Source: Palsa-661 sp035535015
GTDB taxonomy: Bacteria; Actinomycetota; Acidimicrobiia; Acidimicrobiales; UBA8190
Length of the DNA: 39,541 nucleotides
Assembly (NCBI GenBank): GCA_035535015.1
Contig: DATLQU010000053.1
Coordinates: 1-39,541, forward strand
Reading direction: 5' to 3'
Shown here one piece after another: positions 7,303 through 15,797 of the stretch. The notes beneath the pieces were generated by a model. The model was not told the DNA's origin, did no database searches, and saw only the letters and a list, made by a program, of their open reading frames with translations. The number at the start of each line of letters is the position of its first letter. Position 1 is the stretch's first letter. The position numbers and the translations under genes were made by a program.

Positions 7303-9660
7303 TTACTTGGACCCTGCCGCCATGGTGGCGTGGTCGGTAACGGAATCGTTGCTGTCGGCGAAGGACAGATAACTCTCGTCTTCCTGATCGGTATGCAATC
7401 GGAGAATCGCATGCAGGCCATAGAGAAGCTGACGCAGCTCAGCGATATCCTCTCGGTCAGGCCCGTCGGATCCGATGTCGTCGAGGACTTGCCCCAAGCG
7501 CTTGATCTGGTGGGCGATCTCCACGTGAGCCCTACTCATCGGAGCGGTGGGTTCGTTCCCACCGAGGATTCGATCAAGTGCCGGATAGAGGACCACTTGT
7601 TCGGCTTCCTCATGGGGACCGACCTCTTCCACCAGGAGTTTGTGTACCCGACGGACAAGGACCATCGACTCCGTCGGATCCACGACGTCGAGGGAGTCCG
7701 CCGCCGAACGCACTTGGTCGATATCGGCTCGGATGGCCAGGTGCTCGTCCTGGAAGCGCTTGGTCAGGGCCGCGTCAGCATCGGCCATGTGCAGACCAGT
7801 CCGGCCACTACTGAGAGCACGAAGGGCGTTCAAGATCACGGCCACGTCGATGCCCTCCTGCAGAATTGCTCCCCACACGGCGGGGAGGAGGCCGATCCCG
7901 GCCGCCCCCATGGCGACGAGGGACATCGCCATGCCGGCAAGGACACTCTCGCCGGCGATCCGGAGCGTCCGCTGGGCGATGGTCCTTGCCTCTCCGATGC
8001 GATCCAGGTGATCCACACTGAGAACGACATCGGCGGCGTCGGAGGACACGGTGGCACCCCGAGCTCCCATGGCCACACCGACATCGGCCAATACGAGGGC
8101 GGGAGCGTCGTTGATGCCATCTCCCACCATGACAGTCGGTGCATGAAGGCGCTCGGCGCGCACAACCTCGAGTTTCTCCTCGGGGGACCGTTCGGCGAGT
8201 ACTTCGTCGATTCCGAGGACGGCGCCGACTGTATCGGCGACGTCGGCTCGGTCGCCGGTCACCATGACGATCCGCTTTATGCCGCCTTGCCTGAGAGCGC
8301 GGATGGTCCTCGCCGCATCGGAGCGAAGGGGGTCGTCAAACACCAGCACCCCTGCCGGCTGGTCGTCAATACCGACGAACACCGTAAGGGCGCCGTCGAG
8401 TTGCGCCCGGCGCCGAGCCGCCTTCGCCCACGCCGGTGTCCCCGTGAGTGCGATCCACTCGGCGCTGCCCAGGGCAACGCGGTGGGCGCCGATGACCCCC
8501 CGGATCCCGCGTCCAGCGACCTCTTCGACATCGGCGGGCAGGACCAGGCTGCAGTTTCGCCCGACGGCCGCACGTACCACAGCGCTGGCCAGGACATGGG
8601 GGGACACCTGGTCCAACGAAGCGGCCATGGAGAGGATGTCATCGGTCGCGAATACGCCGGAGGTGACAATTCCTGTCAAGGCGGGACGGCCCGTCGTGAG
8701 GGTGCCCGTCTTGTCGAGGAGCAGAGTTGTGCACTGAGCCAAACGTTCGAGGACCCCACCTCCTTTGATGACGACACCTCGCCGCGCTGCTCGTGAGAGC
8801 CCTGAGACGAACGCCACCGGAGCGGCCAGGATGAGGGGACAAGGTGTCGCCACCACGAGCACGGCGACCGCTCGACCGGCGCCCCCCATGCTCCAGGCCG
8901 CCGCCGCCGCCAGCGCGCTGACGACCAGGAACCACAACGCATAGCGATCGGCCAGGCGAACGAAGGGGGCGGGCGATGATCCGGCCTGGGACACCAGACG
9001 AACGATGCCGGCGTAGGTGCTGTCCGCCGCCCGGGTGGTCGCTCGCAGATCAAACGGACCTCCGGCGTTCACCACTCCGCTTCGTACCGGTTCTCCGACC
9101 TGACGTTCGACGGGGAGGGACTCTCCGGTCATAGACGACTCGTCGAGGACCGCAGCGGTGACGACGGTGCCATCGACGGGAACCAGTTCTCCGGAAGCCA
9201 CGAGCAACAGGTCGCCGGGGATGATGACTTCGAGGTCGACTGTGTCCAAGGTCTCGTCCTGGTAGCGATGGGCGATCCTCGGCGCCCGTTCCAGAAGGGC
9301 GCGCAGGTCACGGCTGGAGCGGCCCGCGGCCCAGGCTTCGAGGGATCGACCGCTGGTCACCATGACGCTGATGACGGCGCCGGCCAGGTACTCGCCGACC
9401 AGCAATGTGCCCAGCAGAGCCAAGAGCGCGATCACATCGACACCGAGGCGACCCCGGCGGAGGCTATCGAGCACCGACCACAGCGCATAGAGGATCCCGA
9501 CAACACCGGCTGCGATCCACGCACCGTTTCCCGTCGAGCCCTCGCCGACGATCTGGAGTACCCCGCCGGCGGCCAAGCCGAGGACGGTGCTGGCGAGCAG
9601 AACGGAAGCGAGGTGTTCCACCAGCCACCACTGGCGATCAGGAGGTTGGTGCGATCCCAC
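7303..9660 (-). CDS. P1B-5-type metal-transporting P-type ATPase with C-terminal hemerythrin domain
   Basis: This is a 785-residue heavy-metal ATPase. Residues about 1-620 hold the transporter: actuator motif SSMTGES (175-181), the TM metal-site motif ATPCPL (271-276) instead of the usual CPC, phosphorylation site DKTGTLT (D316), SPHVLA in place of the common SEHPLA (H355), MVTGD (466-470) and GDGINDAP (513-520). There is no N-terminal metal-binding domain. Residues about 630-770 form a hemerythrin-like HHE domain with H640, H673, H683-E684, H712, H717, H750, H756 and E760. The TPC motif plus a C-terminal hemerythrin defines the P1B-5 subgroup known from Acidothermus cellulolyticus and Sinorhizobium meliloti Nia, linked to Ni and Fe transport. 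Start GTG 9660 has GGAG about 7 bases upstream. Diiron sensing of O2 or iron is inference. Confidence 0.93.
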   Translation of the reverse strand: MGSHQPPDRQWWLVEHLASVLLASTVLGLAAGGVLQIVGEGSTGNGAWIAAGVVGILYALWSVLDSLRRGRLGVDVIALLALLGTLLVGEYLAGAVISVMVTSGRSLEAWAAGRSSRDLRALLERAPRIAHRYQDETLDTVDLEVIIPGDLLLVASGELVPVDGTVVTAAVLDESSMTGESLPVERQVGEPVRSGVVNAGGPFDLRATTRAADSTYAGIVRLVSQAGSSPAPFVRLADRYALWFLVVSALAAAAAWSMGGAGRAVAVLVVATPCPLILAAPVAFVSGLSRAARRGVVIKGGGVLERLAQCTTLLLDKTGTLTTGRPALTGIVTSGVFATDDILSMAASLDQVSPHVLASAVVRAAVGRNCSLVLPADVEEVAGRGIRGVIGAHRVALGSAEWIALTGTPAWAKAARRRAQLDGALTVFVGIDDQPAGVLVFDDPLRSDAARTIRALRQGGIKRIVMVTGDRADVADTVGAVLGIDEVLAERSPEEKLEVVRAERLHAPTVMVGDGINDAPALVLADVGVAMGARGATVSSDAADVVLSVDHLDRIGEARTIAQRTLRIAGESVLAGMAMSLVAMGAAGIGLLPAVWGAILQEGIDVAVILNALRALSSGRTGLHMADADAALTKRFQDEHLAIRADIDQVRSAADSLDVVDPTESMVLVRRVHKLLVEEVGPHEEAEQVVLYPALDRILGGNEPTAPMSRAHVEIAHQIKRLGQVLDDIGSDGPDREDIAELRQLLYGLHAILRLHTDQEDESYLSFADSNDSVTDHATMAAGSK

Positions 9661-9693
9661 CGCTCCATGGTGCTTCTCTGGAGCCTTCGGCGT

Positions 9694-9740
9694 TAGGGCC
9701 AGAGGTCAATTTGTCTCCTCGACGAGGTCCTTTGGCCCTA
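9694..9740. promoter_or_regulatory. Inverted pair of DosR/DevR-like motifs between divergent ATPase genes
   Basis: TAGGGCCAGAGGTC (9694-9707, plus) and TAGGGCCAAAGGAC (reverse complement of 9727-9740) form an inverted pair, 12 of 14 identical, 19 bases apart. They sit in the 250-330 bp region between the divergent P-type ATPase genes. Read as GTCCTTTGGCCCTA, the second copy resembles DosR/DevR boxes of mycobacteria and streptomycetes (GGGAC-n-GTCCC/GGCCC type). The downstream genes (P-type ATPase, Usp, hemerythrin) are typical DosR-regulon members. The regulator itself is not in the window. Confidence 0.45.
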
Positions 9741-9992
9741 GCCGAGCGGGAACAGGAGGGGCCAGACTCAGGGAGTGAGGGAGTGCCAAATCCGAGGCCA
9801 TGGGCACCGGAGGGGTCTGTCGCGGCTGGTGAACGTTGGTGATCCGTACCCGAATCCGTGCCTCCATCACGGTAGGGTCAGACGCTCACAGACCGCGGGA
9901 CGATAGCGACGGTGGTGTCACTGCCGAATGTGTCGAGCGGCAGGTCGTTGTCTCATGCCCCTGGAACCATCGTGCGAACCGATAGAGACGGT

Positions 9993-12377
9993 ATGACAGA
10001 CGGCCTCGGCCCTGAGGAGGTCGAGGCGAGAATCCTCGCCGGTCAGGTCAATGCCGCACCCCAGACATCGGGCCGAACGTTGGCACAGATCCTCCGGGCC
10101 AACGTCTTCACCCGTTTCAACGCCATCCTGGGCTCGCTCTTCGTGGTGGTCGCCATCGTCGGGCCGTTCCAGGACGGCCTCTTCGGTATCGTGCTGGTGG
10201 CCAACACGGCCATCGGCATTCTCCAGGAGCTGCGGGCGAAGCGCACCTTGGACCGCCTCGCCATCCTCACCGCCCCCGAGGCGCACATCGTCCGCGGCGG
10301 CCAGGTCACCGACCTGCCACCCGATCATGTCGTGGTCGACGACGTCGTGGAATTGCGACCCGGTGATCAGATTCCCGTCGACGGCGAGGTGCAGACTTCC
10401 GACGGCCTCGAGGTCGACGAGTCCCTGCTCAGCGGGGAGGCGGAGCCTGTGACCAAGAGGAGCGGAGACCCGGTTCTCTCCGGGAGTTTCGTGGTGGCCG
10501 GGACAGGGAGGATCATCGCCACCGGAGTGGGGGAGGCGGCGTACGCCACCGGTCTCGAAGCCCGGGCCCGACACTTCCGGTTGATCCACTCCGAACTCCA
10601 GCGGGGGACGAACCAGATCCTGCGGATGGTCACGTGGGTCATGGTGCCCGTCGGTGGTGCCCTGGTGGTCAGCCAACTCCTGCGCAGCCATCAGACGCTG
10701 GACGACGCCCTGCGAGGCTCGGTCGCCGGCGTCGCCGCCATGGTGCCCGAAGGCTTGGTCCTGCTCACCTCGATCGCCTTCGCCACTGGTGCCCTGCGTC
10801 TGGCGGGTCGACGGGTCCTCGTCCAGGAATTGGCCGCCATCGAGGGACTGGCGAGGGTGGACGTGCTGTGTCTGGATAAGACGGGCACGCTCACCGAGCC
10901 CGGGATGCAACTCGATTCGATCGACCTCCTCGCCGACCGGGAGCGCCAGACCGTCGAAGAGGTCGTCGGTGCGATGGCCGGGTCCGATCCCGCCCCCAAT
11001 GCCACCATGCGGGCTCTGGCTGCCGCCGGCCCACCTTCCGACGGCTGGACAGTGACGACCCGGGTGCCCTTTTCCTCGATCCGCAAATGGAGCGCGGTGA
11101 ATTTTGCCGGCCGTGGTACCTGGGTTCTCGGAGCCCCGGAGATGATGGCGACGGTCCTGCCGGCCGACGCCCAGTCGTCGTTGGTTCGTCATCAGGCGGC
11201 CGGACGCCGGGTGCTTCTCCTGGCTGTCACGGCCGACGCCCTTGAAGGCACACAGCTGCCGACTGCTCTCGCCCCGGTGGCGCTTCTCGTCTTGGCCGAA
11301 CATCTCCGAGCCGATGCCGTGGACACCATCCGGTACCTGCTCGACCAGGGCATCACGGTCAAAGTGCTCTCCGGCGATGCGCCCGAGACGGTCTCCTCGA
11401 TTGCCGCCCGAGTCGGTATCCCGTCACTCGGTGACGCCTGCGATGCGTCGGCCCTGGGCGAAGACGTCCCTTCGTTGGGCGCCGTCCTGGAGCAGACCAA
11501 CGTCTTCGGTCGGGTGCGACCGGAGCAGAAGGTTGCCGCGGTGCGGGCGCTTCAGGCCGGCGGGCACGTGGTGGCCATGGTCGGTGACGGGGTCAACGAC
11601 GTCCAGGCTCTCAAGGAGGCCGATCTGGGCATCGCCATGGGATCGGGCAGCCAGTCGAGCCGGTCGGTCGCCCGCGTCGTGCTTCTCGACAGTTCGTTTG
11701 CCGCCGTCCCCCACATACTGGGTGAGGGCAGGCGGGTGATCGCCAATATCGAACGGGTGGCCAATCTCTTCGTTACGAAGACCGTCTATGCCGCACTCCT
11801 GGCCGTCGTCGTGGCCATCAGCGCCGTCCCCTTTCCGTTCTTCCCGCGCCATCTCACCATCGTGAGTACCTTGACGATCGGTATTCCCGGCTTCTTCCTG
11901 GCCCTGGCGCCGGGCGCACCCCGCTCATCCGCCGGGTTCACCCACAGGGTGCTCGCCTTCACCGCCCCCGCGGGCCTGGCCGCGGGGGTGTCGACCTTCG
12001 TTGCCTACGCCGTCGCCCGGGTCGTTCCGGGGACATCTGTGGTCCAGGCGCGCACGGCGGCGATGTTGGTCCTGTTCATCTTCGGGCTCTGGGTGCTCGT
12101 CCTGATCGCCCAGCCGCTCGATGCGTGGCGGATCGGGCTCGTGACGGCCATGGCCGGTGGGCTGGTCCTTCTGTTCGCCTTCCCGCTCATGCGCCGGGTG
12201 TTCTCCTTGGAATTCCCGCCGGCTCGGGTCGCTTTGGCCACCCTCGGTGCCGTGGCCGTCGGCATCGGTGCCCTGACCCTCTGGCGCCGTCGGGGCCTGC
12301 TTGGGCGCAGCCGGGGGCCGTCTTCGCCGAAGCAGGCAACATTCGAGAGATGGGAACCGAGCCATGAGAAGGGATAG
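9993..12377 (+). CDS. ctpE: CtpE-like P-type ATPase (Ca2+-type)
   Basis: A 794-residue P-type ATPase with strong resemblance to mycobacterial CtpE, a Ca2+ importer needed for envelope integrity. Seen motifs: RANVFTRFNAILG (residues 35-47), actuator loop VDESLLSGEAEPVTK (141-155), the TM4 ion motif MVPEGLVLLTSIAF (about 250-263; PEGL as in P2-type pumps), phosphorylation site CLDKTGTLTE (D295), VLSGDAPETV, and the hinge MVGDGVNDVQALKEADLGIAMG. The C-terminal membrane helices are present. ATG 9993 gives the family-typical N-terminus (MTDGLGPEEVEARILAG); the frame is open to GTG 9912, whose extra 27 residues look unrelated to the family. Usp follows after 3-6 bases, so the two genes form an operon. 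Confidence 0.9.
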   Translation: MTDGLGPEEVEARILAGQVNAAPQTSGRTLAQILRANVFTRFNAILGSLFVVVAIVGPFQDGLFGIVLVANTAIGILQELRAKRTLDRLAILTAPEAHIVRGGQVTDLPPDHVVVDDVVELRPGDQIPVDGEVQTSDGLEVDESLLSGEAEPVTKRSGDPVLSGSFVVAGTGRIIATGVGEAAYATGLEARARHFRLIHSELQRGTNQILRMVTWVMVPVGGALVVSQLLRSHQTLDDALRGSVAGVAAMVPEGLVLLTSIAFATGALRLAGRRVLVQELAAIEGLARVDVLCLDKTGTLTEPGMQLDSIDLLADRERQTVEEVVGAMAGSDPAPNATMRALAAAGPPSDGWTVTTRVPFSSIRKWSAVNFAGRGTWVLGAPEMMATVLPADAQSSLVRHQAAGRRVLLLAVTADALEGTQLPTALAPVALLVLAEHLRADAVDTIRYLLDQGITVKVLSGDAPETVSSIAARVGIPSLGDACDASALGEDVPSLGAVLEQTNVFGRVRPEQKVAAVRALQAGGHVVAMVGDGVNDVQALKEADLGIAMGSGSQSSRSVARVVLLDSSFAAVPHILGEGRRVIANIERVANLFVTKTVYAALLAVVVAISAVPFPFFPRHLTIVSTLTIGIPGFFLALAPGAPRSSAGFTHRVLAFTAPAGLAAGVSTFVAYAVARVVPGTSVVQARTAAMLVLFIFGLWVLVLIAQPLDAWRIGLVTAMAGGLVLLFAFPLMRRVFSLEFPPARVALATLGAVAVGIGALTLWRRRGLLGRSRGPSSPKQATFERWEPSHEKG

Positions 12378-12383
12378 GCCGTG

Positions 12384-12839
12384 ATGGAGCAGGGGTACGA
12401 GAAGATCGTCGTGGGTGTGGATGGCTCGGAGCCGTCCCGGGAAGCTCTGGAATGGGCCGCCCGCCAGGCGGAGCTGACAGGGGCCCGTTTGAGCGTCGTC
12501 ACCGCCTGGGCCTTCGCCGAGGAGCCCACTCCGTTCGGGATCGTGCCTCCGATCCTGCACGAAAGCGAGTCGGTGCAAGAGGCGCGCCGGGACCTCGAGG
12601 AGGTCGTCGCCGCCGTCCGTCTCCGACACCGACTGGTCGATGTCCAGACCGGCGTGGTCATGGGCCGCGCCGCCGAAGTGCTGATCAAGGCCGCGCAGGA
12701 CGCCGACCTACTCGTGGTGGGCAGTCGCGGCCGGGGGGCGCTCGCCGGTATGGTTCTTGGCTCTGTGAGCGAGCACTGCGTTCGGCATGCCCCGTGCCCC
12801 GTCGTGGTGGTGCGACCGGTCCGCCGCGACCCGACCTGA
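12384..12839 (+). CDS. Universal stress protein (UspA family)
   Basis: The 151-residue protein has the complete Usp fold: KIVVGVDGSEPSREALEWAA at the N-terminus and the ATP-binding signature G-2X-G-9X-G-S (GSRGRGALAGMVLGS) near residues 111-125, ending in HAPCPVVVVRP. ATP-binding Usp proteins modulate growth arrest and dormancy in mycobacteria. ATG 12384 is preferred over GTG 12381; AAGGGA lies upstream. The start is only a few bases after the CtpE-like stop, indicating co-transcription and a shared stress signal with the cation pump. Confidence 0.92.
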   Translation: MEQGYEKIVVGVDGSEPSREALEWAARQAELTGARLSVVTAWAFAEEPTPFGIVPPILHESESVQEARRDLEEVVAAVRLRHRLVDVQTGVVMGRAAEVLIKAAQDADLLVVGSRGRGALAGMVLGSVSEHCVRHAPCPVVVVRPVRRDPT

Positions 12840-12992
12840 GCCGGGGTGATCCCCGAGCGCTTCTGCCAAGCCCCGTTCCCCGAGGCTGGACGCCACATTC
12901 GGGTACTCGGGCGGCGCTGCCGACGCGGCGCCTGGCACGCCGTTCCCGTCAGGTCCGTCGTGACGTTCTTTCGGATCAGCGTCCCGTCCCGC

Positions 12993-13940
12993 TCATCTGC
13001 GTGCTGAGGTCGACCCTGCGAGCCCATGGTGCATGGCGTGCATGGCCGCTCCGGCACGATTCGACACGTTGAGTTTCGTGTAGATGTGTTCGATGTGATT
13101 GCTCACGGTTTTCGGACTGATCCGCAGCTGCCGGGCGATGCCCTTATTGGCCAGGCCCTGGGCGATCAGAGCGAGGACCTCGCTCTCCCGGGTGGTGAGT
13201 CCTGCCGGTCCACCACCACGGGAGCGGCTCGGCGCATGTCCGGCCGCCGACACGACGGCGTCGGTGGCCGCCGAATCCAACCTCCCCTCGGCGACACCGG
13301 CACGCAATTGGCGTAGGACGTCGCTCTCGGTCATGGCGTCACGATGTGGATGCACCTGGGTCATGGCGTGGTAGGCATCGGCGGCCGCCAGGACCCGGGC
13401 TTGGGTCGAGAGCATGGTCGCGCCCACCGCGCGGTGGTAACCGGAACCATCCGTGCGTTCGTGGTGTGTCGCCGCGAGAAGCCCTATCCGTCGGAGCGGC
13501 TCGGGCCGGCTGAAGATTCTCTCCACGTAATAGACATGCATCCGCATACGCTCCCGATCGCTCGAGGTCAGGGGCCCGGCCTTGTCCCAAACCGGCCCCG
13601 GAACGCCGAAGCGCCCCACATCGTGGATCGGCGCGGCTCGTCGGGCGAGCGTCGCCTCGGCCGCCGGCATCTGCAGAAGGTCAGCGGCGGCGGTAACGAG
13701 GTCGGCGGTGCCTCGGGCGTGGCCGGCGAAATACGGACAGCGCAGGTCGCAGAAATCCCCGATCGCCTCCAACACCAGGTCCAGCTGCTCATCGGTAAGC
13801 GGTCGGCGCTCGATCGGCTCGGCGTCGAGGATCTCATCAACGGTGTCGTCGTCGATGCCGTCGAATAGCGGCTCGGGATCACGCTGCACCACGGCGGCGA
13901 TGTCCGGGTCGAAGTGGGTCCCACTTCTCGAATGGACCAT
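12993..13940 (-). CDS. HD-GYP-like phosphohydrolase with LuxR-type HTH, 5'-truncated
   Basis: The 315-residue product carries an HD-GYP-like domain (YFAGHARGTADLV, RRAAPIHDVGRFGVP, LLAATHHERTDGSGYH, ARVLAAADAYHAMTQ) and a C-terminal LuxR HTH (LTTRESEVLALIAQGLANKG, SPKTVSNHIEHIYTKLNV; about residues 247-300). The family includes proteins of about 500 residues whose N-terminal half has a further HD-like region. Here the family-like sequence continues upstream of the ATG in frame (AGVEAAVE, 13941-13964) and then stops abruptly, with an in-frame TGA near 14005. The first half is therefore missing. The phosphohydrolase histidines are retained, so a shorter protein may still work. The Usp gene is convergent, 153 bases away. 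Confidence 0.8.
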   Translation of the reverse strand: MVHSRSGTHFDPDIAAVVQRDPEPLFDGIDDDTVDEILDAEPIERRPLTDEQLDLVLEAIGDFCDLRCPYFAGHARGTADLVTAAADLLQMPAAEATLARRAAPIHDVGRFGVPGPVWDKAGPLTSSDRERMRMHVYYVERIFSRPEPLRRIGLLAATHHERTDGSGYHRAVGATMLSTQARVLAAADAYHAMTQVHPHRDAMTESDVLRQLRAGVAEGRLDSAATDAVVSAAGHAPSRSRGGGPAGLTTRESEVLALIAQGLANKGIARQLRISPKTVSNHIEHIYTKLNVSNRAGAAMHAMHHGLAGSTSARR

Positions 13941-13970
13941 CTCGACGGCGGCCTCGACGCCGGCTGTGCG

Positions 13971-14149
13971 CTGGACCGGACGTCCAGTGGATGCCCAGCT
14001 ACGTCAGCGACGACAAGATCACCTGTGTCTACCTGGCGGCCGGGGAGGACATCATCCGGGAGCACGCCCGCTGTGGCGGCTTTCCTGTCGACGCCATCTA
14101 CGAGGTCCGGGCCATCATCGATCCGGCGACCGCCGAGTTGGTCTCGTGA
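13971..14149 (+). pseudogene. DUF4242 (SCO4226-like nickel-binding family), 5'-truncated
   Basis: The frame reads GPDVQWMPSYVSDDKITCVY, LAAGEDIIREHARCGGFPVD and AIYEVRAIIDPATAELVS. This matches the C-terminal two thirds of DUF4242 proteins, of which Streptomyces SCO4226 is a nickel-binding example. The N-terminal strand and helix (usually about 35 residues) are absent: family-like sequence begins near 13973 and no in-frame start lies upstream. Translation could begin only at the internal ATG 13991 (52 residues). Its TGA (14147-14149) overlaps the GTG of the DsrE gene, showing that the two were once translationally coupled. Confidence 0.7.
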
Positions 14150-14505
14150 GCCGGGCCGTCGTCAGCCTGACGACGGGCATGGAGGACGCGGGGAAGGTGA
14201 CGGTCGCCCTGCTGGTAGCCGTCGGTGCCGCCGAGAGTGGTCGGAGCACTCTGATGTTCCTGACCAAGGAGGCGGTGCGCCTGGCCACCGACCATTTCGC
14301 CACCGGGGTGGCATGCGAGGGATATCCGGCGATCCCCGACCTCATGAAGCGTATCGAGGCCGCCGGCGGTGAACTGCTCGTCTGCCCGATCTGCTTCAAC
14401 GCCAGGCGGCTGGACGAGTCCGCACTGGCGGGCCATGCCCGGTTGGGTGGGACCGTCCCGCTCTGGGAATGGATCGGCGATGGGGCCACGACGTTCAGTC
14501 ATTGA
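14146..14505 (+). CDS. DsrE-family protein
   Basis: The 119-residue protein belongs to the DsrE/DsrF sulfur-relay-like fold (beta-alpha sandwich). It begins SRAVVSLTTGMEDAGKVTVA with the family's nucleotide-like glycine loop and contains three cysteines in conserved positions: VACEGYPAIPDLM and LLVCPICFNARRL. Members with this pattern are often annotated as peroxiredoxin-family or DsrE-like and are found with DUF4242 genes. GTG 14146 overlaps the previous stop (GTGA), so expression probably depended on the truncated upstream gene. The product itself appears complete (ends PLWEWIGDGATTFSH). Confidence 0.82.
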   Translation: MSRAVVSLTTGMEDAGKVTVALLVAVGAAESGRSTLMFLTKEAVRLATDHFATGVACEGYPAIPDLMKRIEAAGGELLVCPICFNARRLDESALAGHARLGGTVPLWEWIGDGATTFSH

Positions 14506-14612
14506 GCGACGTGTCCGACGTCGGAAAGCGCCGGAAAGAAGACGGCGTGGCAACAAAAACGCATGTCGACGTCCGCGTCGGTGGTCATCTCAACGTGACG
14601 CCGACAGGGTTC

Positions 14613-15797
14613 TCAGCCCAGCCGCAACGTCTCGAGTGGTTCCAGACGGGCGGCCTTGATCGACGGGTAGAGCCCGGCGATGACGGACACCAGGAGGGCC
14701 AGTCCCATCCAGATCGGTATCTGGCCGTATCCGATTTCGACCACCCAGTGTTCCAGGGACGACACCAGGTACACCACGCCGATGCCTATGAGGGCACCCA
14801 GTGCTCCTCCCAGTACCCCGACGAACAGCGATTCGAGCAGGAACTGGGCGCCGATCTTCGATCGGCTGTGGCCGACGGCGCGCCGGATGCCGATTTCCGA
14901 CGACCGCTGGATGACCGAGATCGACATGACGTTGGCGATGCCCAGGCCACCCACTGTCAGGACGAGCAACCCGGCGAAGAGAGCCACTTTCTGCAGGGTC
15001 TTGTTGGCCTGGGCCTGAGCGGCCAGCACGTTGCTGGGCACCTGGGTCGACACCTGGTCGGGTCCGCCCAGGTTGATGGCTGTGGGGATGGCACCGGCGG
15101 TGGCCTGGGTGGTGCCGTTGCGGGTGCGGATGTAGAGCTCGTTGGGCTTACCGTTGGTGCTGAAGACGTGCTTCGCCGCCCACTGGGTGACAAAGGCGGC
15201 GTTGTTCAGTGTGGGATCGAGCGGCACCGACCCGAGGACGCCGACCACGCCGAAATTGGTGTTGTTCAGTCGGATGGTGCGCGTTTCACCGGGAAGGTAT
15301 CCGTACTGTTTGGCGATGCCACTGCCGAGCACGACCGACCGTAGGTGGAGCTGACTGTCGGCCGCGTCCAGCCAGCGCCCGTCGATCAACCGCACCTGGA
15401 GCACCGCCGGCAGGTTGACGTCGGCCGCCCGCACCGGAACGGGGAAGGCTTCGTAGTAGGTGGCCGCTCCCTGCACCGGAATCGAGATGACACCGGACAG
15501 GTTGGTGGTGGCCGCCGCGCTCGTCACCGAGGACACGGCGTCCACCCGACGCACGGCATCGCTCGGAAGGGTGGGGTTCTGGGATCCGAAGGTCCCCCCG
15601 GCCTGGGCGATGATCAGATTGGTCCCCAGCTTGGCCAGTTGCACCTGCAGCGCGCCCTTGGCACTTTCGGTCAGGCCCACGGCTCCCACCATGGAGGCCA
15701 CGCCGATGACGGGGCCGAGCAGGATGAGCAGGGTGCGGACCTTGCGGGCCGTAAGGCCGCTCCAGGCGACCCCGATGAGATCGCGTGTCTGGCTCAT
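14613..15797 (-). CDS. MacB/FtsX-type ABC transporter permease
   Basis: A 394-residue permease with the MacB architecture: an N-terminal TM helix after a short cytoplasmic segment (IGVAWSGLTARKVRTLLILLG), a large extracytoplasmic domain (about residues 45-260) and three C-terminal helices (FAGLLVLTVGGLGIANVMSI; LLESLFVGVLGGALGALIGIG; MGLALLVSVIAGLYP). The conserved cytoplasmic loop RSSEIGIRRAVGHSRSKI and end motif PSIKAARLEPLETLRLG are typical for contact with the ATPase. ATG 15797 overlaps the ATPase stop (ATGA). MacB-type pumps work mechanically, driving a periplasmic adaptor instead of moving substrate through the membrane. Here the adaptor is the 816-residue protein upstream. Confidence 0.92.
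   Translation of the reverse strand: MSQTRDLIGVAWSGLTARKVRTLLILLGPVIGVASMVGAVGLTESAKGALQVQLAKLGTNLIIAQAGGTFGSQNPTLPSDAVRRVDAVSSVTSAAATTNLSGVISIPVQGAATYYEAFPVPVRAADVNLPAVLQVRLIDGRWLDAADSQLHLRSVVLGSGIAKQYGYLPGETRTIRLNNTNFGVVGVLGSVPLDPTLNNAAFVTQWAAKHVFSTNGKPNELYIRTRNGTTQATAGAIPTAINLGGPDQVSTQVPSNVLAAQAQANKTLQKVALFAGLLVLTVGGLGIANVMSISVIQRSSEIGIRRAVGHSRSKIGAQFLLESLFVGVLGGALGALIGIGVVYLVSSLEHWVVEIGYGQIPIWMGLALLVSVIAGLYPSIKAARLEPLETLRLG

Noticed and set aside
7330..8796. 488-codon plus-strand frame
   Set aside because: It is antisense to the P1B-5 ATPase, with no recognisable domains.
12841..12856. Hairpin CCGGGGTGATCCCCG after the Usp gene as a terminator
   Set aside because: The stem has only 5 base pairs and no T-run follows; possible but not supported.
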